Shown: positions 19,907 through 28,929, counted from the first letter of the stretch. The stretch: 64,000 nucleotides of DNA from Gammaproteobacteria bacterium (GCA_018813765.1 JAHJBC010000001.1:124001-188000); one strand, 5' to 3'. The notes: generated by a model from the letters alone, not told the origin. Translations and numbers: made by a program.

Positions 19907-20994
19907 TTTTCTCCTTCTTCCCGGTGACGGTGGGTCTGCGCCCACCACAGGTAGCCGCCCAGCAGCAGCGGGAACAGCGACGATACGGTCTGCGACAAGC
20001 CGTTGTAGTTGAGCAGATGGCCGTAACGCCAATGATACAGGCGCATCGCGGCGGACGGGGCGCTGTCGTCCAGCACGAAGTACACCAGCACCAGGTATAT
20101 CACCGCGACCAGCGCGGTCGCGCGGAACAGCCAGCGCCGCGACAGCCAGCCGATGCCCGCCAGCAGCAGCAGACCCAGGACGATGCCGAGCATCGCCTCG
20201 GTGTTCAGCCACAGGAGCAATGCCCATGACTTAAGCAAGGTCGCGGCAGCGGCAAATTTGGCCAGCGCCACCACACCCAGCACCAGCACCAGCCCGACTA
20301 CGGCGTGGCGACGCTCGCGCAGCAGCGTGAGCAGCAGCATGCCGGCCATCATCAGGTTCAGGCTGATGGCCAGGCTCTCCCAAATATCGAAAGGTGTCTT
20401 CGGTATCTCGACGAATGTCCCGTATACCGGCACGGTGATGAACACGCTGCCCAGCATGGGCAGCGTGGGGTTGATCTGCGCGAACATCCACAGCATCACC
20501 AGCGCCAGCCCGAAATCGACACCGGGGTCTTTTCTGAAGAAGCCGATGCGCCACGCGGTTATGCGCGCGAACCAGGTGTGCCTGGCCACGCTAACTGCCA
20601 GTATGGCGCCGACCAACAAGCCGAGACCATTGCTGAGGATGTCCGAATTCGAACTGGTGCGGCTGGGCAGGTACATCTGCAGGTATTCCATCACTGCCGA
20701 GTACAGCAATCCACCCAGTGTCGCCCACAGCACGCTCCATTTTGCGTTGCAGTGGACCCTTATCGTCAGCCCGAGCAAGACACCGAAAGGCAGATAGGCC
20801 AGCAGGTTAATGACGGCATCGAACGCAGTGTAGGTCTGTCTGAACGGGGAAGTGAGCACTTCCAGAAACGATAGCCCCTGCTCCTGCCAGCCCGAGAATG
20901 GCGACAGACTGACGTAGGCGATGAACACAGCATATCCGGCCGCCAGATAGCGTCGTAGCAGGCTGCGTGGTGTCGCGGTATTGTCGAATGTCAT
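19903..20994 (-). CDS. VanZ family membrane protein
   Basis: Polytopic, AFDAVINLLAYLPFGVLLG; overlaps ferredoxin start. Confidence 0.8.
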   Translation of the reverse strand: MTFDNTATPRSLLRRYLAAGYAVFIAYVSLSPFSGWQEQGLSFLEVLTSPFRQTYTAFDAVINLLAYLPFGVLLGLTIRVHCNAKWSVLWATLGGLLYSAVMEYLQMYLPSRTSSNSDILSNGLGLLVGAILAVSVARHTWFARITAWRIGFFRKDPGVDFGLALVMLWMFAQINPTLPMLGSVFITVPVYGTFVEIPKTPFDIWESLAISLNLMMAGMLLLTLLRERRHAVVGLVLVLGVVALAKFAAAATLLKSWALLLWLNTEAMLGIVLGLLLLAGIGWLSRRWLFRATALVAVIYLVLVYFVLDDSAPSAAMRLYHWRYGHLLNYNGLSQTVSSLFPLLLGGYLWWAQTHRHREEGEK

Positions 20995-21113
20995 GAACTG
21001 AATCTGAGGGAAATACTCAAATGAATAACGATTGACTCGCAGTTGAGGGTGATGAACAATGCCCCCCGCTTCACAAAACACTATTATGAATCTGGGCTCC
21101 TCTGGAGGGGATT

Positions 21114-21578
21114 ATGGCATACCTGCATTGGTCGAGTGATCTCGATACCGGGATCGACGTCATCGACAAGCAGCATAGACGCATCGTTGATTACCTCAAC
21201 GAGCTCAACGAGGCGAGCGGTCGCGGCGATGGCGCTGCGACAATTCATGTGCTGAACGAGCTCGTCGACTACACCCTCACGCACTTCGCATTCGAGGAAG
21301 AATTGCAGGAAAGGGCGGCCTATCCCTTCCTGAAAGCGCACAAGCGCGTGCACGAGATCTTCACCAAGCGCGTGGCAGAATTCCAGAAACGCGCCGCCGA
21401 AGGCGAAAACGTGACCCCGGAACTGCTCTCCATGCTCAAGATCTGGCTGGTCAACCACATCAAGGGCGACGATGCCGACTACGTCGACTGCGTGCGCAAG
21501 ACGCTGGGCATGGAAGCAAAAGGCGACATCCACACCGGCGGTTTGCTGGGCAGCATCCTGAAGAAGTTCTTCGGTTAA
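21114..21578 (+). CDS. bacteriohemerythrin
   Basis: DTGIDVIDKQHRRIVDYLN, HFAFEE, HKRVHEIF, LVNHIKGDDADY iron ligands. Confidence 0.93.
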   Translation: MAYLHWSSDLDTGIDVIDKQHRRIVDYLNELNEASGRGDGAATIHVLNELVDYTLTHFAFEEELQERAAYPFLKAHKRVHEIFTKRVAEFQKRAAEGENVTPELLSMLKIWLVNHIKGDDADYVDCVRKTLGMEAKGDIHTGGLLGSILKKFFG

Positions 21579-21889
21579 TCCTCAACACGCGAAGCAGCGT
21601 CCTGCCGCTTCGCGATCACCGCAGGCAAACGTTTCGGCGCAGCGATGCGCAACTGCTTGTTCACGTTGTATACCCCGAACACCACCGTGATCGCCTTCTC
21701 GGGCACATCGAACTCGCCCGCCAGAAAAGTCACCAGATGCGCAGTCGCTTTGCCGCGCACCGGATTTTCGGCGACATGGACCTCCAGTTGTTTGCCGATG
21801 ACCTTGCCGATCTTCGTCTTCTTCGCGCGCGGACGGCCGAGGATGTTCAATACCAGTGTGTCGCCTTCCCACTGGCAGAACGAAGACAT
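21575..21889 (-). CDS. DUF167 (YggU) family protein
   Basis: ARPRAKKTKIGKVIG, NPVRGKATAHLVTFLAGEFDV. Confidence 0.8.
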   Translation of the reverse strand: MSSFCQWEGDTLVLNILGRPRAKKTKIGKVIGKQLEVHVAENPVRGKATAHLVTFLAGEFDVPEKAITVVFGVYNVNKQLRIAAPKRLPAVIAKRQDAASRVED

Positions 21890-21899
21890 CTCCAATCCT

Positions 21900-22616
21900 T
21901 TAGAACTTTTCATGCGGCATCAAATAGCGCCACTGCCCCAGTGGCAACTTGGACATCGACACGCGCCCGATGCGCAGCCGTTTCATCGCCAGCACCTGCA
22001 AGCCAACGGCCTTGCACATATGAGCGACCTGGCCGGGCTTCACGCCCTTGAGCGCAAAGCGCAAATGCGTTTCGTTCTGCCAGCTCACCTTGACCGGCGG
22101 CAGCGGCTTGCCGTTGTAACTGAGCCCGTGATTGAGCAGCTTGAGTCCATCGGCGACAAGATCGCCCGCGACCTGCACGACATATTCCTGCTCGATCGTC
22201 GCCGCATCGTCGGTCAACTTGCGCGTCACGCGATAGTCCTGGGTAAACACCGTCATGCCGCCGGCATGCATCTCCAGCGGCAGGGATTGCGACAGGTGCA
22301 GGAAGTGCTGCTTGAGCAGGCGGATGCCGGAATGGTCGTCTGCCGCGCGCGTCCCGGCACAGAGCAGTTGTTTGATCGCATCTGCATTCATGTCCGCGTC
22401 CGCTGGGTGGTGAAACAGGATGGTCACCGGCTCCACCGGAACCAACACGGCCTCGGGATGCAACTCGATCTTCTGGTCCGCCACCATGAACTGCGGCTCT
22501 TCCACCACCTGCCCGTCCACCATCACCCAGCCGCCCGCGATATACAGCTCCGCCTCGCGGCGCGAGCAATGGACCAATTCGGCAAGACGTTTGGCGAGAC
22601 GGATGGGGTCGGACAT
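21900..22616 (-). CDS. RNA pseudouridine synthase, S4 domain (RsuA/RluF-like)
   Basis: S4 domain LVHCSRREAELYIAGGWVMVDG; KVSWQNETHLRFALKGVKPGQVAHMCKAVGL. Confidence 0.8.
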   Translation of the reverse strand: MSDPIRLAKRLAELVHCSRREAELYIAGGWVMVDGQVVEEPQFMVADQKIELHPEAVLVPVEPVTILFHHPADADMNADAIKQLLCAGTRAADDHSGIRLLKQHFLHLSQSLPLEMHAGGMTVFTQDYRVTRKLTDDAATIEQEYVVQVAGDLVADGLKLLNHGLSYNGKPLPPVKVSWQNETHLRFALKGVKPGQVAHMCKAVGLQVLAMKRLRIGRVSMSKLPLGQWRYLMPHEKF

Positions 22617-22687
22617 TTGATGTGAATCTGGAATCAAGGAGCGCATTGTAAGCGCTCAGCTCCGGCGTTCACCTGTAAAATCCTGAC

Positions 22688-22915
22688 ATGGACGCCGACA
22701 AAAAAACGCGCCCTCCACTGGAGGGCATCACACTCGAGATGATCGTCACGCAACTCTCCGAGAGCATCGGCTGGGAAGCGATGGCCGAAGCCGTGCCGGT
22801 GCGATGTTTCACGCATGACCCGAGTGTTAAATCGAGTTTGAAGTTTTTGCGGAGGACGCCCTGGGCGAGGGCGAAGGTGGAGGAGTTGTATTTGTTGATA
22901 CGGCGCGTTAGCTGA
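22688..22915 (+). CDS. VF530 family DNA-binding protein
   Basis: PLEGITLEMIVTQLSESIGWEAM, CFTHDPSVKSSLKFLRRTPWARAKVEELYL. Confidence 0.85.
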   Translation: MDADKKTRPPLEGITLEMIVTQLSESIGWEAMAEAVPVRCFTHDPSVKSSLKFLRRTPWARAKVEELYLLIRRVS

Positions 22916-22925
22916 CGCTTCTGTT

Positions 22926-22962
22926 CCCTCTCCCTCTGGGAGAGGGCTAGGGTGAGGGAGCT
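22926..22962. repeat. palindromic GC-rich repeat (CCCTCTCCC-TCT-GGGAGAGGG...GGTGAGGG), intergenic copy
   Basis: Same core as intragenic copies in polA, gcvPA, gcvPB. Confidence 0.8.
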
Positions 22963-22994
22963 CTCCTTGCACTCCACCACACTTCAAAACCAAC

Positions 22995-23228
22995 ACCGTC
23001 GGGGGTAGCCCGACAGCTAGTCACTTTTCTCGTCTTGCCGAGAAAAGTAACCAAAAGAGGGCGCCCCCGGTTTGCCGCCCCTTCAGGGTTCCCTCGATAT
23101 TTCGCCAACAAGCGGGGCTGCGCAACTCGCCCTAGCGGGGCACACAAGACGTGCCCCACCGCGGAGCTCGGACAGTGCTCGCCTAAAGCTCCGCTTGTTG
23201 GTGAAATATCGAGGCGGCGCACAGGGGA
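22995..23228 (+). repeat. left arm of 234 bp inverted repeat
   Basis: Near-identical in reverse complement to 24000-24233 (about 11 mismatches by eye). Confidence 0.9.
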
Positions 23229-23365
23229 AAGAAAGTCAAAACCCAAAATCACAGCGCGGGCACTACGTGCCCACGCTATACGTTATGCATCATGATTGGC
23301 CAAATCAATTTGGCTCCAGTACATTGCGCCTTAGTAGTTCCCAAACATATCTGAGGAGAAGAAAA

Positions 23366-23920
23366 ATGAGCAGTCGGTTAAGCTTGATCGCTATTCTTTT
23401 CATAATTGCCATTTGTAACTCTGACAAACTTTATGCAGCAGAAACAAACATGCAATATGTTGGCGACTTTGAATATGTTGATAGCAGCGAAGGATCCTGC
23501 GATGGGTATATCGTTGCGCTCTGGAAAATGAGTGATTCACTTGTTGGTTACCTGAGACACTACAGCAGCGAATGCTCGGACCCGCGCACAGGTATTATTG
23601 AAGATGTACAACACAATCCTTCAACTGGGAACTTAACTTTCAAAGTTAAACTATGGGCAAGTAGCTGTATCGCTTTTAAAGAGGGTAGATGCGTATACTC
23701 GAAAGACCTTCTCACTTTCAAAGGGCTATTGAAAGCTGAAAATCTTTCGGGTTCAATTTCGTGGTACAGCCTTGACCAAAAGAAGAACATATACCTTCAC
23801 CAAGTATCTCTAAAGCTTAAAAAAGATAGCGATGAGTATGATAAGAGTCCAGCAAGCTACGATATGTTTGTTAAAGAGTGGAAAGAAGTATTTGGGCCAA
23901 AATGGAACTCTCCAGATTAA
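23366..23920 (+). CDS. secreted hypothetical protein, cargo of repeat-bounded cassette
   Basis: ATG after GAGGAGAAGAAAA; signal peptide MSSRLSLIAILFIIAICNSDKLYAAE; visibly AT-richer than flanks. Confidence 0.75.
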   Translation: MSSRLSLIAILFIIAICNSDKLYAAETNMQYVGDFEYVDSSEGSCDGYIVALWKMSDSLVGYLRHYSSECSDPRTGIIEDVQHNPSTGNLTFKVKLWASSCIAFKEGRCVYSKDLLTFKGLLKAENLSGSISWYSLDQKKNIYLHQVSLKLKKDSDEYDKSPASYDMFVKEWKEVFGPKWNSPD

Positions 23921-23943
23921 GTGAATATAATTCCAGAATATTA

Positions 23944-23967
23944 GGAAGGGCAACTTGTTGCCCTTCC
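23944..23967. terminator. GGAAGGGCAAC-TT-GTTGCCCTTCC hairpin downstream of cargo gene
   Basis: Perfect 11 bp stem 24 nt after the stop codon; poor U tract. Confidence 0.5.
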
Positions 23968-23999
23968 CTCGCATTTAAGGTTCTGGTTTGCAGTATCCC

Positions 24000-24233
24000 T
24001 CCCCTGTGCGCCGCCTCGTTATTTCGCCAGCAAGCGGGGGTTTAGGCGAGCACTGTCTGAGCTCCGCGGTGGGGCACGTCTTGTGTGCCCCGCTAGGGCG
24101 AGTTGCGCAGCCCCGCTTGTTGGTGAAATATCGAGGGAACCCCGAAGGGGCGGCAAACCGGGGGCGCCTTCTTTTGGTTACTTTTCTTGGCAAGACAAGA
24201 AAAGTGACTAGCTGTCGGGCTACCCCCGACGGT
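24000..24233 (-). repeat. right arm of 234 bp inverted repeat
   Basis: Reverse complement of 22995-23228. Confidence 0.9.
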
Positions 24234-24268
24234 TTTGTGGCGCGCAACGCGCGCCAGTATTTGATTCA

Positions 24269-24296
24269 CTGGATTCCGGCCTCCACCGGAATGACG
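24269..24296. repeat. solitary end of MITE-like family (degenerate)
   Basis: CTGGATTCCGGCCTCCACCGGAATGACG, differing from the TIR consensus in the loop. Confidence 0.8.
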
Positions 24297-24301
24297 GAGC
24301 G

Positions 24302-27067
24302 CTAATGCGCCTCATCCCAATTCCCGCCCTCACCCAACCCAACCTCCAACGGCACCTTCAACTCAGCAACATTGCACATCAACTCGCGCACTTTCTCTTT
24401 CACCAGCGCCAATTCCCCTTGCGGCACTTCCAGCACCAGTTCGTCATGCACCTGCATGATGAGCTTCGTTTCGAGCTTTTCTTTCTCCAGCCAATCCTGC
24501 ACGGCGATCATCGCCAGCTTGATGAGGTCGGCCGCCGTACCCTGCATCGGTGCATTGATCGCCGCACGCTCGGCCGCTTGTCTGCGCATGCCGTTGGCAC
24601 CATTGATCTCCGGCAGCCATAAACGACGACCAAACCAGGTCTCAACAAATCCTTGCGCCTTGGCCTGCTCACGCGTGCTGTCCATGTAGTGCTTCACGCC
24701 GGGGTAGCGCGCGAAATAGAGGTCGATGTATTGCTTGGCGGCGCTGGTTTCGATGTTGAGCTGGCTGGCCAGACCGTAAGCGGACATGCCGTAGATGAGG
24801 CCGAAGTTGATGACCTTGGCATAGCGGCGCTGTTCGCTGCTCACGGCATCGAGCGCGACGTTGAACACTTCGGCGGCGGTGGCGCGGTGGATGTCTTCAC
24901 CGGCGGCGAAGGCTTTGAGCAATCCTTCGTCGCCGGAGAGGTGCGCCATGATGCGCAGTTCGATCTGCGAGTAGTCGGCGGAGACGATGCGCGAGCCGGC
25001 GGGCGCGATGAAGGCTTCGCGGATGCGGCGGCCTTCAGGGGTGCGGATGGGGATGTTCTGCAGGTTGGGATCGCTGGAGGCCAGTCGTCCGGTGACAGCG
25101 ACGGCTTGTGAGTAGCTGGTGTGTACGCGGCCGGTCTTTGCGTTCACCATCTGCGGCAGTTTGTCGGTGTAGGTGGATTTGAGTTTCGCCATGCCGCGAT
25201 GCTCAAGCAGTATCTTGGGCAGCGGATAGTCGAGTGCAAGTTCCTGCAGCACTTCTTCGTCGGTGGAGCGCGAACCGGTGGCGGTCTTTTTCTTTGAGGG
25301 GATGCCGAGCTTGTCGAACAATATCTCCTGCAATTGCTTGGGTGAGGCGAGGTTGAACGGCTGCCCGGCCAATTCGTAGGCCTGCTTCTCGATGGCCATG
25401 ATCTTTTCGCCCAGCTCGTGGCTTTGGCGGCCAAGCATGGTGCTGTCGATGAGTACGCCGTTGCGTTCCATCCTGAACAGCACTTCGCGCACCGGCATCT
25501 CGATGTCACGGTAGACCTCGGCCAGTCTTCCCTGTAGCTGCGGCGACAGGGTCTGGTGCAGTTGCAGGGTGATGTCGGCATCTTCCGCCGCATATTTCGT
25601 CGCCGTTTCCAGATCGACCTGATCGAAACCGATCTGCTTGGCGCCCTTGCCCACCACGTCGGCATAACTCACCGTCGACAAACCCAGATGGCGCAAGGCG
25701 AGGTTGCCCATCTCGTGCGGCTTGTGCGATTCGAGCACGTAGGATTGCAGCAGGGTGTCCTCGGCGATACCGCTCAGGGCGATGCCGTGGTTGGCGAAGA
25801 TGTGCTGGTCGTATTTCAGGTTCTGGCCGAGCTTCTTGTGCTGGTCGCTTTCCAGCCAGTGCCTGAGTTTCTTCAGCGCATACTCGCGGCCGAGCTGGTC
25901 GGGGGCGCCGGGGTAGTGGTGCGCCAGCGGCAGGTAGGCGGCCTGGTGCACTTCGATGCTGAAGGAGATGCCGACCAGTTGCGCGGTCATTTCGTCTAGG
26001 CCGGTGGTTTCGGTGTCGATGCTCACCAGTGGAGCAGCCATCAGTTTTTCCAGCCAGGCGTCGAGCTGGGCGTCGGTGAGGATGGCTTCGTAGTTGGAGG
26101 TGTCGTTGACGGTAGATGGCAGTGGAGCTTGCTCGAACTGGCGCTGGTCTTGCACCTTTGCGCTTCCGCTGGAACGACCCTCACCCCCGGCCCCTCTCCC
26201 GCTTGCGGGAGAGGGGAGTGAGGAGCCCGTGAGTTCGCGCATCAGGCTACGGAAACCGAAGCGTTCGTAAAGGGCTTTCAATTTTTCGGTGTCGGGGGCG
26301 GGTGCAGCCAGTTCGTCGAAGCGTCTGTCCAGCGGCACATCGCATTTCACTGTGACCAGTTGTTTGCCCATCGGCAGCCATTCCAGCGCGGTGCGCAGGT
26401 TGTCGCCGACCGCACCTTTCACTTCGGCGGCATGCGCGATCAGGTTGTCCAGCGTGCCGTATTCGGTGAGCCATTTGACGGCGGTCTTGGGTCCGCACTT
26501 GTTCACGCCGGGCACGTTGTCGACCGTGTCGCCGACCAGCGCGAGATAGTCGACGATGTGCTCGGGCGGAACGCCGAACTTTGCGGTGACCCCCGCAGCA
26601 TCCAGTTTTTCTTCGCTCATGGTGTTGACCCACAGCACCTTCTCGTCCACCAGTTGGGTGAGGTCCTTGTCGCCTGTGGAGATGATGCAGCGCGCGCCGT
26701 TGTGCGAGGCTTGCCGCGCCAGTGTGCCGATGACGTCGTCGGCCTCGACCCCGTCGATCATCAGGATATTCCAGCCGGCCGCGGCCACCACTTCGTGCAG
26801 CGGTTCGATCTGTGCGCGCAGGTCGTCGGGCATGGGCGGGCGGTGCGCTTTGTATTCGGGATACCAGTCGTCGCGGAATGTTTTGCCCTTTGCATCGAAC
26901 ACGCAGGCGCTATAATCCGCCGGGTAATCGGCGCGCAACTTTCGCAGCATGTTGAGCACGCCGTGAATCGCGCCGGTGGGCTCGCCTTGCGGGCTGCGCA
27001 GGTCCGGCATGGCGTGGAATGCGCGATACAGATAGGACGAACCGTCCACCAACAACAGAGTCTTCAT
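24302..27067 (-). CDS. polA: DNA polymerase I
   Basis: 5' nuclease, 3'-5' exonuclease and polymerase domains (SADYSQIELRIMAHLSGD, QVHDELVLEVP). Confidence 0.97.
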   Translation of the reverse strand: MKTLLLVDGSSYLYRAFHAMPDLRSPQGEPTGAIHGVLNMLRKLRADYPADYSACVFDAKGKTFRDDWYPEYKAHRPPMPDDLRAQIEPLHEVVAAAGWNILMIDGVEADDVIGTLARQASHNGARCIISTGDKDLTQLVDEKVLWVNTMSEEKLDAAGVTAKFGVPPEHIVDYLALVGDTVDNVPGVNKCGPKTAVKWLTEYGTLDNLIAHAAEVKGAVGDNLRTALEWLPMGKQLVTVKCDVPLDRRFDELAAPAPDTEKLKALYERFGFRSLMRELTGSSLPSPASGRGAGGEGRSSGSAKVQDQRQFEQAPLPSTVNDTSNYEAILTDAQLDAWLEKLMAAPLVSIDTETTGLDEMTAQLVGISFSIEVHQAAYLPLAHHYPGAPDQLGREYALKKLRHWLESDQHKKLGQNLKYDQHIFANHGIALSGIAEDTLLQSYVLESHKPHEMGNLALRHLGLSTVSYADVVGKGAKQIGFDQVDLETATKYAAEDADITLQLHQTLSPQLQGRLAEVYRDIEMPVREVLFRMERNGVLIDSTMLGRQSHELGEKIMAIEKQAYELAGQPFNLASPKQLQEILFDKLGIPSKKKTATGSRSTDEEVLQELALDYPLPKILLEHRGMAKLKSTYTDKLPQMVNAKTGRVHTSYSQAVAVTGRLASSDPNLQNIPIRTPEGRRIREAFIAPAGSRIVSADYSQIELRIMAHLSGDEGLLKAFAAGEDIHRATAAEVFNVALDAVSSEQRRYAKVINFGLIYGMSAYGLASQLNIETSAAKQYIDLYFARYPGVKHYMDSTREQAKAQGFVETWFGRRLWLPEINGANGMRRQAAERAAINAPMQGTAADLIKLAMIAVQDWLEKEKLETKLIMQVHDELVLEVPQGELALVKEKVRELMCNVAELKVPLEVGLGEGGNWDEAH
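26178..26222. repeat. palindromic GC-rich repeat inside polA
   Basis: CCCCTCTCCCGC-TT-GCGGGAGAGGGG, encoded as SLPSPASGRGAGGEG. Confidence 0.85.
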
Positions 27068-27083
27068 GCTTTAGAGGTCCGAG

Positions 27084-27800
27084 ATGAACAACGATATGAA
27101 ACTTCCGCCCGCGCAATCGCCGGAATTGATGCAGTCGAAGGAGTCCTGGCGGGTGTTCGGCATTATGTCAGAATTCGTCTCGGCGACCGAACGTCTGAAC
27201 AACATCCATCCGGCGGTCAGCATCTTCGGCAGCGCGCGCACGCCGCACGACCATCCCTATTACAAGCTCACCGAGGAGATCTCGCGCTTGCTCTCCGACG
27301 CGGGTTTCGCGGTCATCTCCGGCGGCGGCCCCGGCATCATGGAAGCGGCCAACAAGGGCGCGTTCTACGGCAAGTCGCCCAGCGTGGGCCTCAACATCCA
27401 GTTGCCGCACGAGCAGCACAACAACCCCTACCAAAACATCAGCCAGACCTTCCACCACTTCTTCACACGCAAGGTGATGTTCGTGAAGTTCGCCAGCGCC
27501 TATGTGGTGATGCCCGGCGGCTTCGGCACGCTGGACGAACTGATGGAAGCGCTGACGCTGGTGCAGACCGGCAAGACGCGGCGCATGCCCATCATCCTGG
27601 TCGGCAGCAAGTTCTGGGGCGGTATGGTGGACTGGATCAAGAACAGCCTGCTGGAAGAGAAGATGATCGGCGCCAACGACCTTGACCTGATCAAGGTGCT
27701 CGATGACCCCGAACAAGTGGTCGATGCCATCTTCCAGCATTACGAGACGCGCGGCTTTGAGCCTTCCGCAGCGGAACGCGAGATGCAACTGAACCTGTAA
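27084..27800 (+). CDS. LOG family protein (TIGR00730)
   Basis: ISGGGPGIMEAANKGA, MPGGFGTLDELMEALTL. Confidence 0.9.
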   Translation: MNNDMKLPPAQSPELMQSKESWRVFGIMSEFVSATERLNNIHPAVSIFGSARTPHDHPYYKLTEEISRLLSDAGFAVISGGGPGIMEAANKGAFYGKSPSVGLNIQLPHEQHNNPYQNISQTFHHFFTRKVMFVKFASAYVVMPGGFGTLDELMEALTLVQTGKTRRMPIILVGSKFWGGMVDWIKNSLLEEKMIGANDLDLIKVLDDPEQVVDAIFQHYETRGFEPSAAEREMQLNL

Positions 27801-27847
27801 CGCATATCGGTATAGAATCTCCCCATACCTTTTCATCGGGAAACATC

Positions 27848-28177
27848 ATGCGCCCAATCTATTTCATGGCACTCGCCTGCCTCGCTGTTACCGCTTATGC
27901 CGCTCAGCCGGAAGCGCCGGCCCGTGCAGAGCCGCCGCCTCCGCCGCAGATGAGCGCCGACAATGGCGTCGACGAACCGCAGGTCACCATCATCAAGCAA
28001 TCGGAACTGACCATCGAGGAATACCGCGCCAACGGCAGGCTCTACATGATCAAGGTCACCCCAAAGGTCGGGGCGCCTTATTATCTGGTGGATGATCGCG
28101 GCGATGGCCGGTTCGCGCGCCAGGACAGCATGGATTCAGGCCTGCGCGTACCGCGCTGGATCATCAAGCGGTTCTGA
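27848..28177 (+). CDS. DUF2782 family protein
   Basis: Signal peptide; YMIKVTPKVGAPYYLVDDRGDG...VPRWIIKRF. Confidence 0.8.
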   Translation: MRPIYFMALACLAVTAYAAQPEAPARAEPPPPPQMSADNGVDEPQVTIIKQSELTIEEYRANGRLYMIKVTPKVGAPYYLVDDRGDGRFARQDSMDSGLRVPRWIIKRF

Positions 28178-28196
28178 AGCGGGAGACTTTTCGGTT

Positions 28197-28293
28197 TCCC
28201 CCTTTGCAAAAGGGGGACGGAAGGGGGATTTAGAATCGTGGCACATCATCCTCTCTCAAATCCCCCCACACCCCCCCTTTCTCTAAAGGGGGC
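28197..28293. repeat. G/C-tract inverted repeat between convergent genes
   Basis: CCCCCTTTGCAAAAGGGGGACGGAAGGGGGATTT ... AAATCCCCCC...CCCCCTTTCTCTAAAGGGGG. Confidence 0.75.
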
Positions 28294-28308
28294 TACTACG
28301 GCAAAGCG

Positions 28309-28929
28309 TCAGATGCGCGCGCTGGCCTTGCGGATCTCTGCATCCAGCTCCGCATAGTTCATGGTCACCGGGTACTGCGGGAATTCACGTATCACGTTCT
28401 CCGGCGGATGGAACAGGATGCCGGCATGGGCTTCGCCCAGCATCGCCGTATCGTTGTACGAGTCTCCGGCGGCGATGGTCTTGAAATTGAGTTCCTTGAA
28501 ACGTTTCACCGATTCGCGTTTCTGGTTGGGCATGCGCAGGTGGTAGTTCACCAGCATACCGCTGGAATCCGATTCCAGCTTGTGGCAGAACAAGGTCGGC
28601 ATGCCCAGTTGCTGCATCAGCGGCATGGCGAACTCATAGAAGGTGTCGGACAGGATGATGACCTGGAAGCGCTGGCGCAGGTCGTCGAGGAAATCCTTGG
28701 CCCCCGGCATCGGTCCCATCTCCGCGATCACCTTCTGGATATCGGGCAGGCCGAGCTTGTGCTGCGCCAGGATGGCCAGACGGTATTTCATCAGCTTGTC
28801 GTAATCCGGCTCGTCGCGCGTGGTGCGGCGCAATTCCGGGATGCCGGTGCGCTGTGAAAATTCGATCCATATCTCAGGAACGAGGACACCTTCGAGGTCG
28901 AGACAGACAAGTTGCACGGAAAACTCCAT
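28309..28929 (-). CDS. thrH: phosphoserine phosphatase/homoserine phosphotransferase
   Basis: LVCLDLEGVLVPEIWIEFSQRTGI; AAGDSYNDTAMLGEAHAGILF. Confidence 0.92.
   Translation of the reverse strand: MEFSVQLVCLDLEGVLVPEIWIEFSQRTGIPELRRTTRDEPDYDKLMKYRLAILAQHKLGLPDIQKVIAEMGPMPGAKDFLDDLRQRFQVIILSDTFYEFAMPLMQQLGMPTLFCHKLESDSSGMLVNYHLRMPNQKRESVKRFKELNFKTIAAGDSYNDTAMLGEAHAGILFHPPENVIREFPQYPVTMNYAELDAEIRKASARI

Noticed and set aside
23035-23295. ORFs encoded in the 234 bp repeat arms (also 22947..23252, 23975..24247)
   Set aside because: They translate the repeat itself (RKVTKRGRPRFAAPSGFPRYF...); such ORFs arise from the structured repeat and are unlikely to be genes.
23072-23365. N-terminal extension of the cassette gene in the ORF track
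   Set aside because: It runs through the repeat arm; the ATG at 23366 has a good ribosome-binding site and starts a signal peptide.
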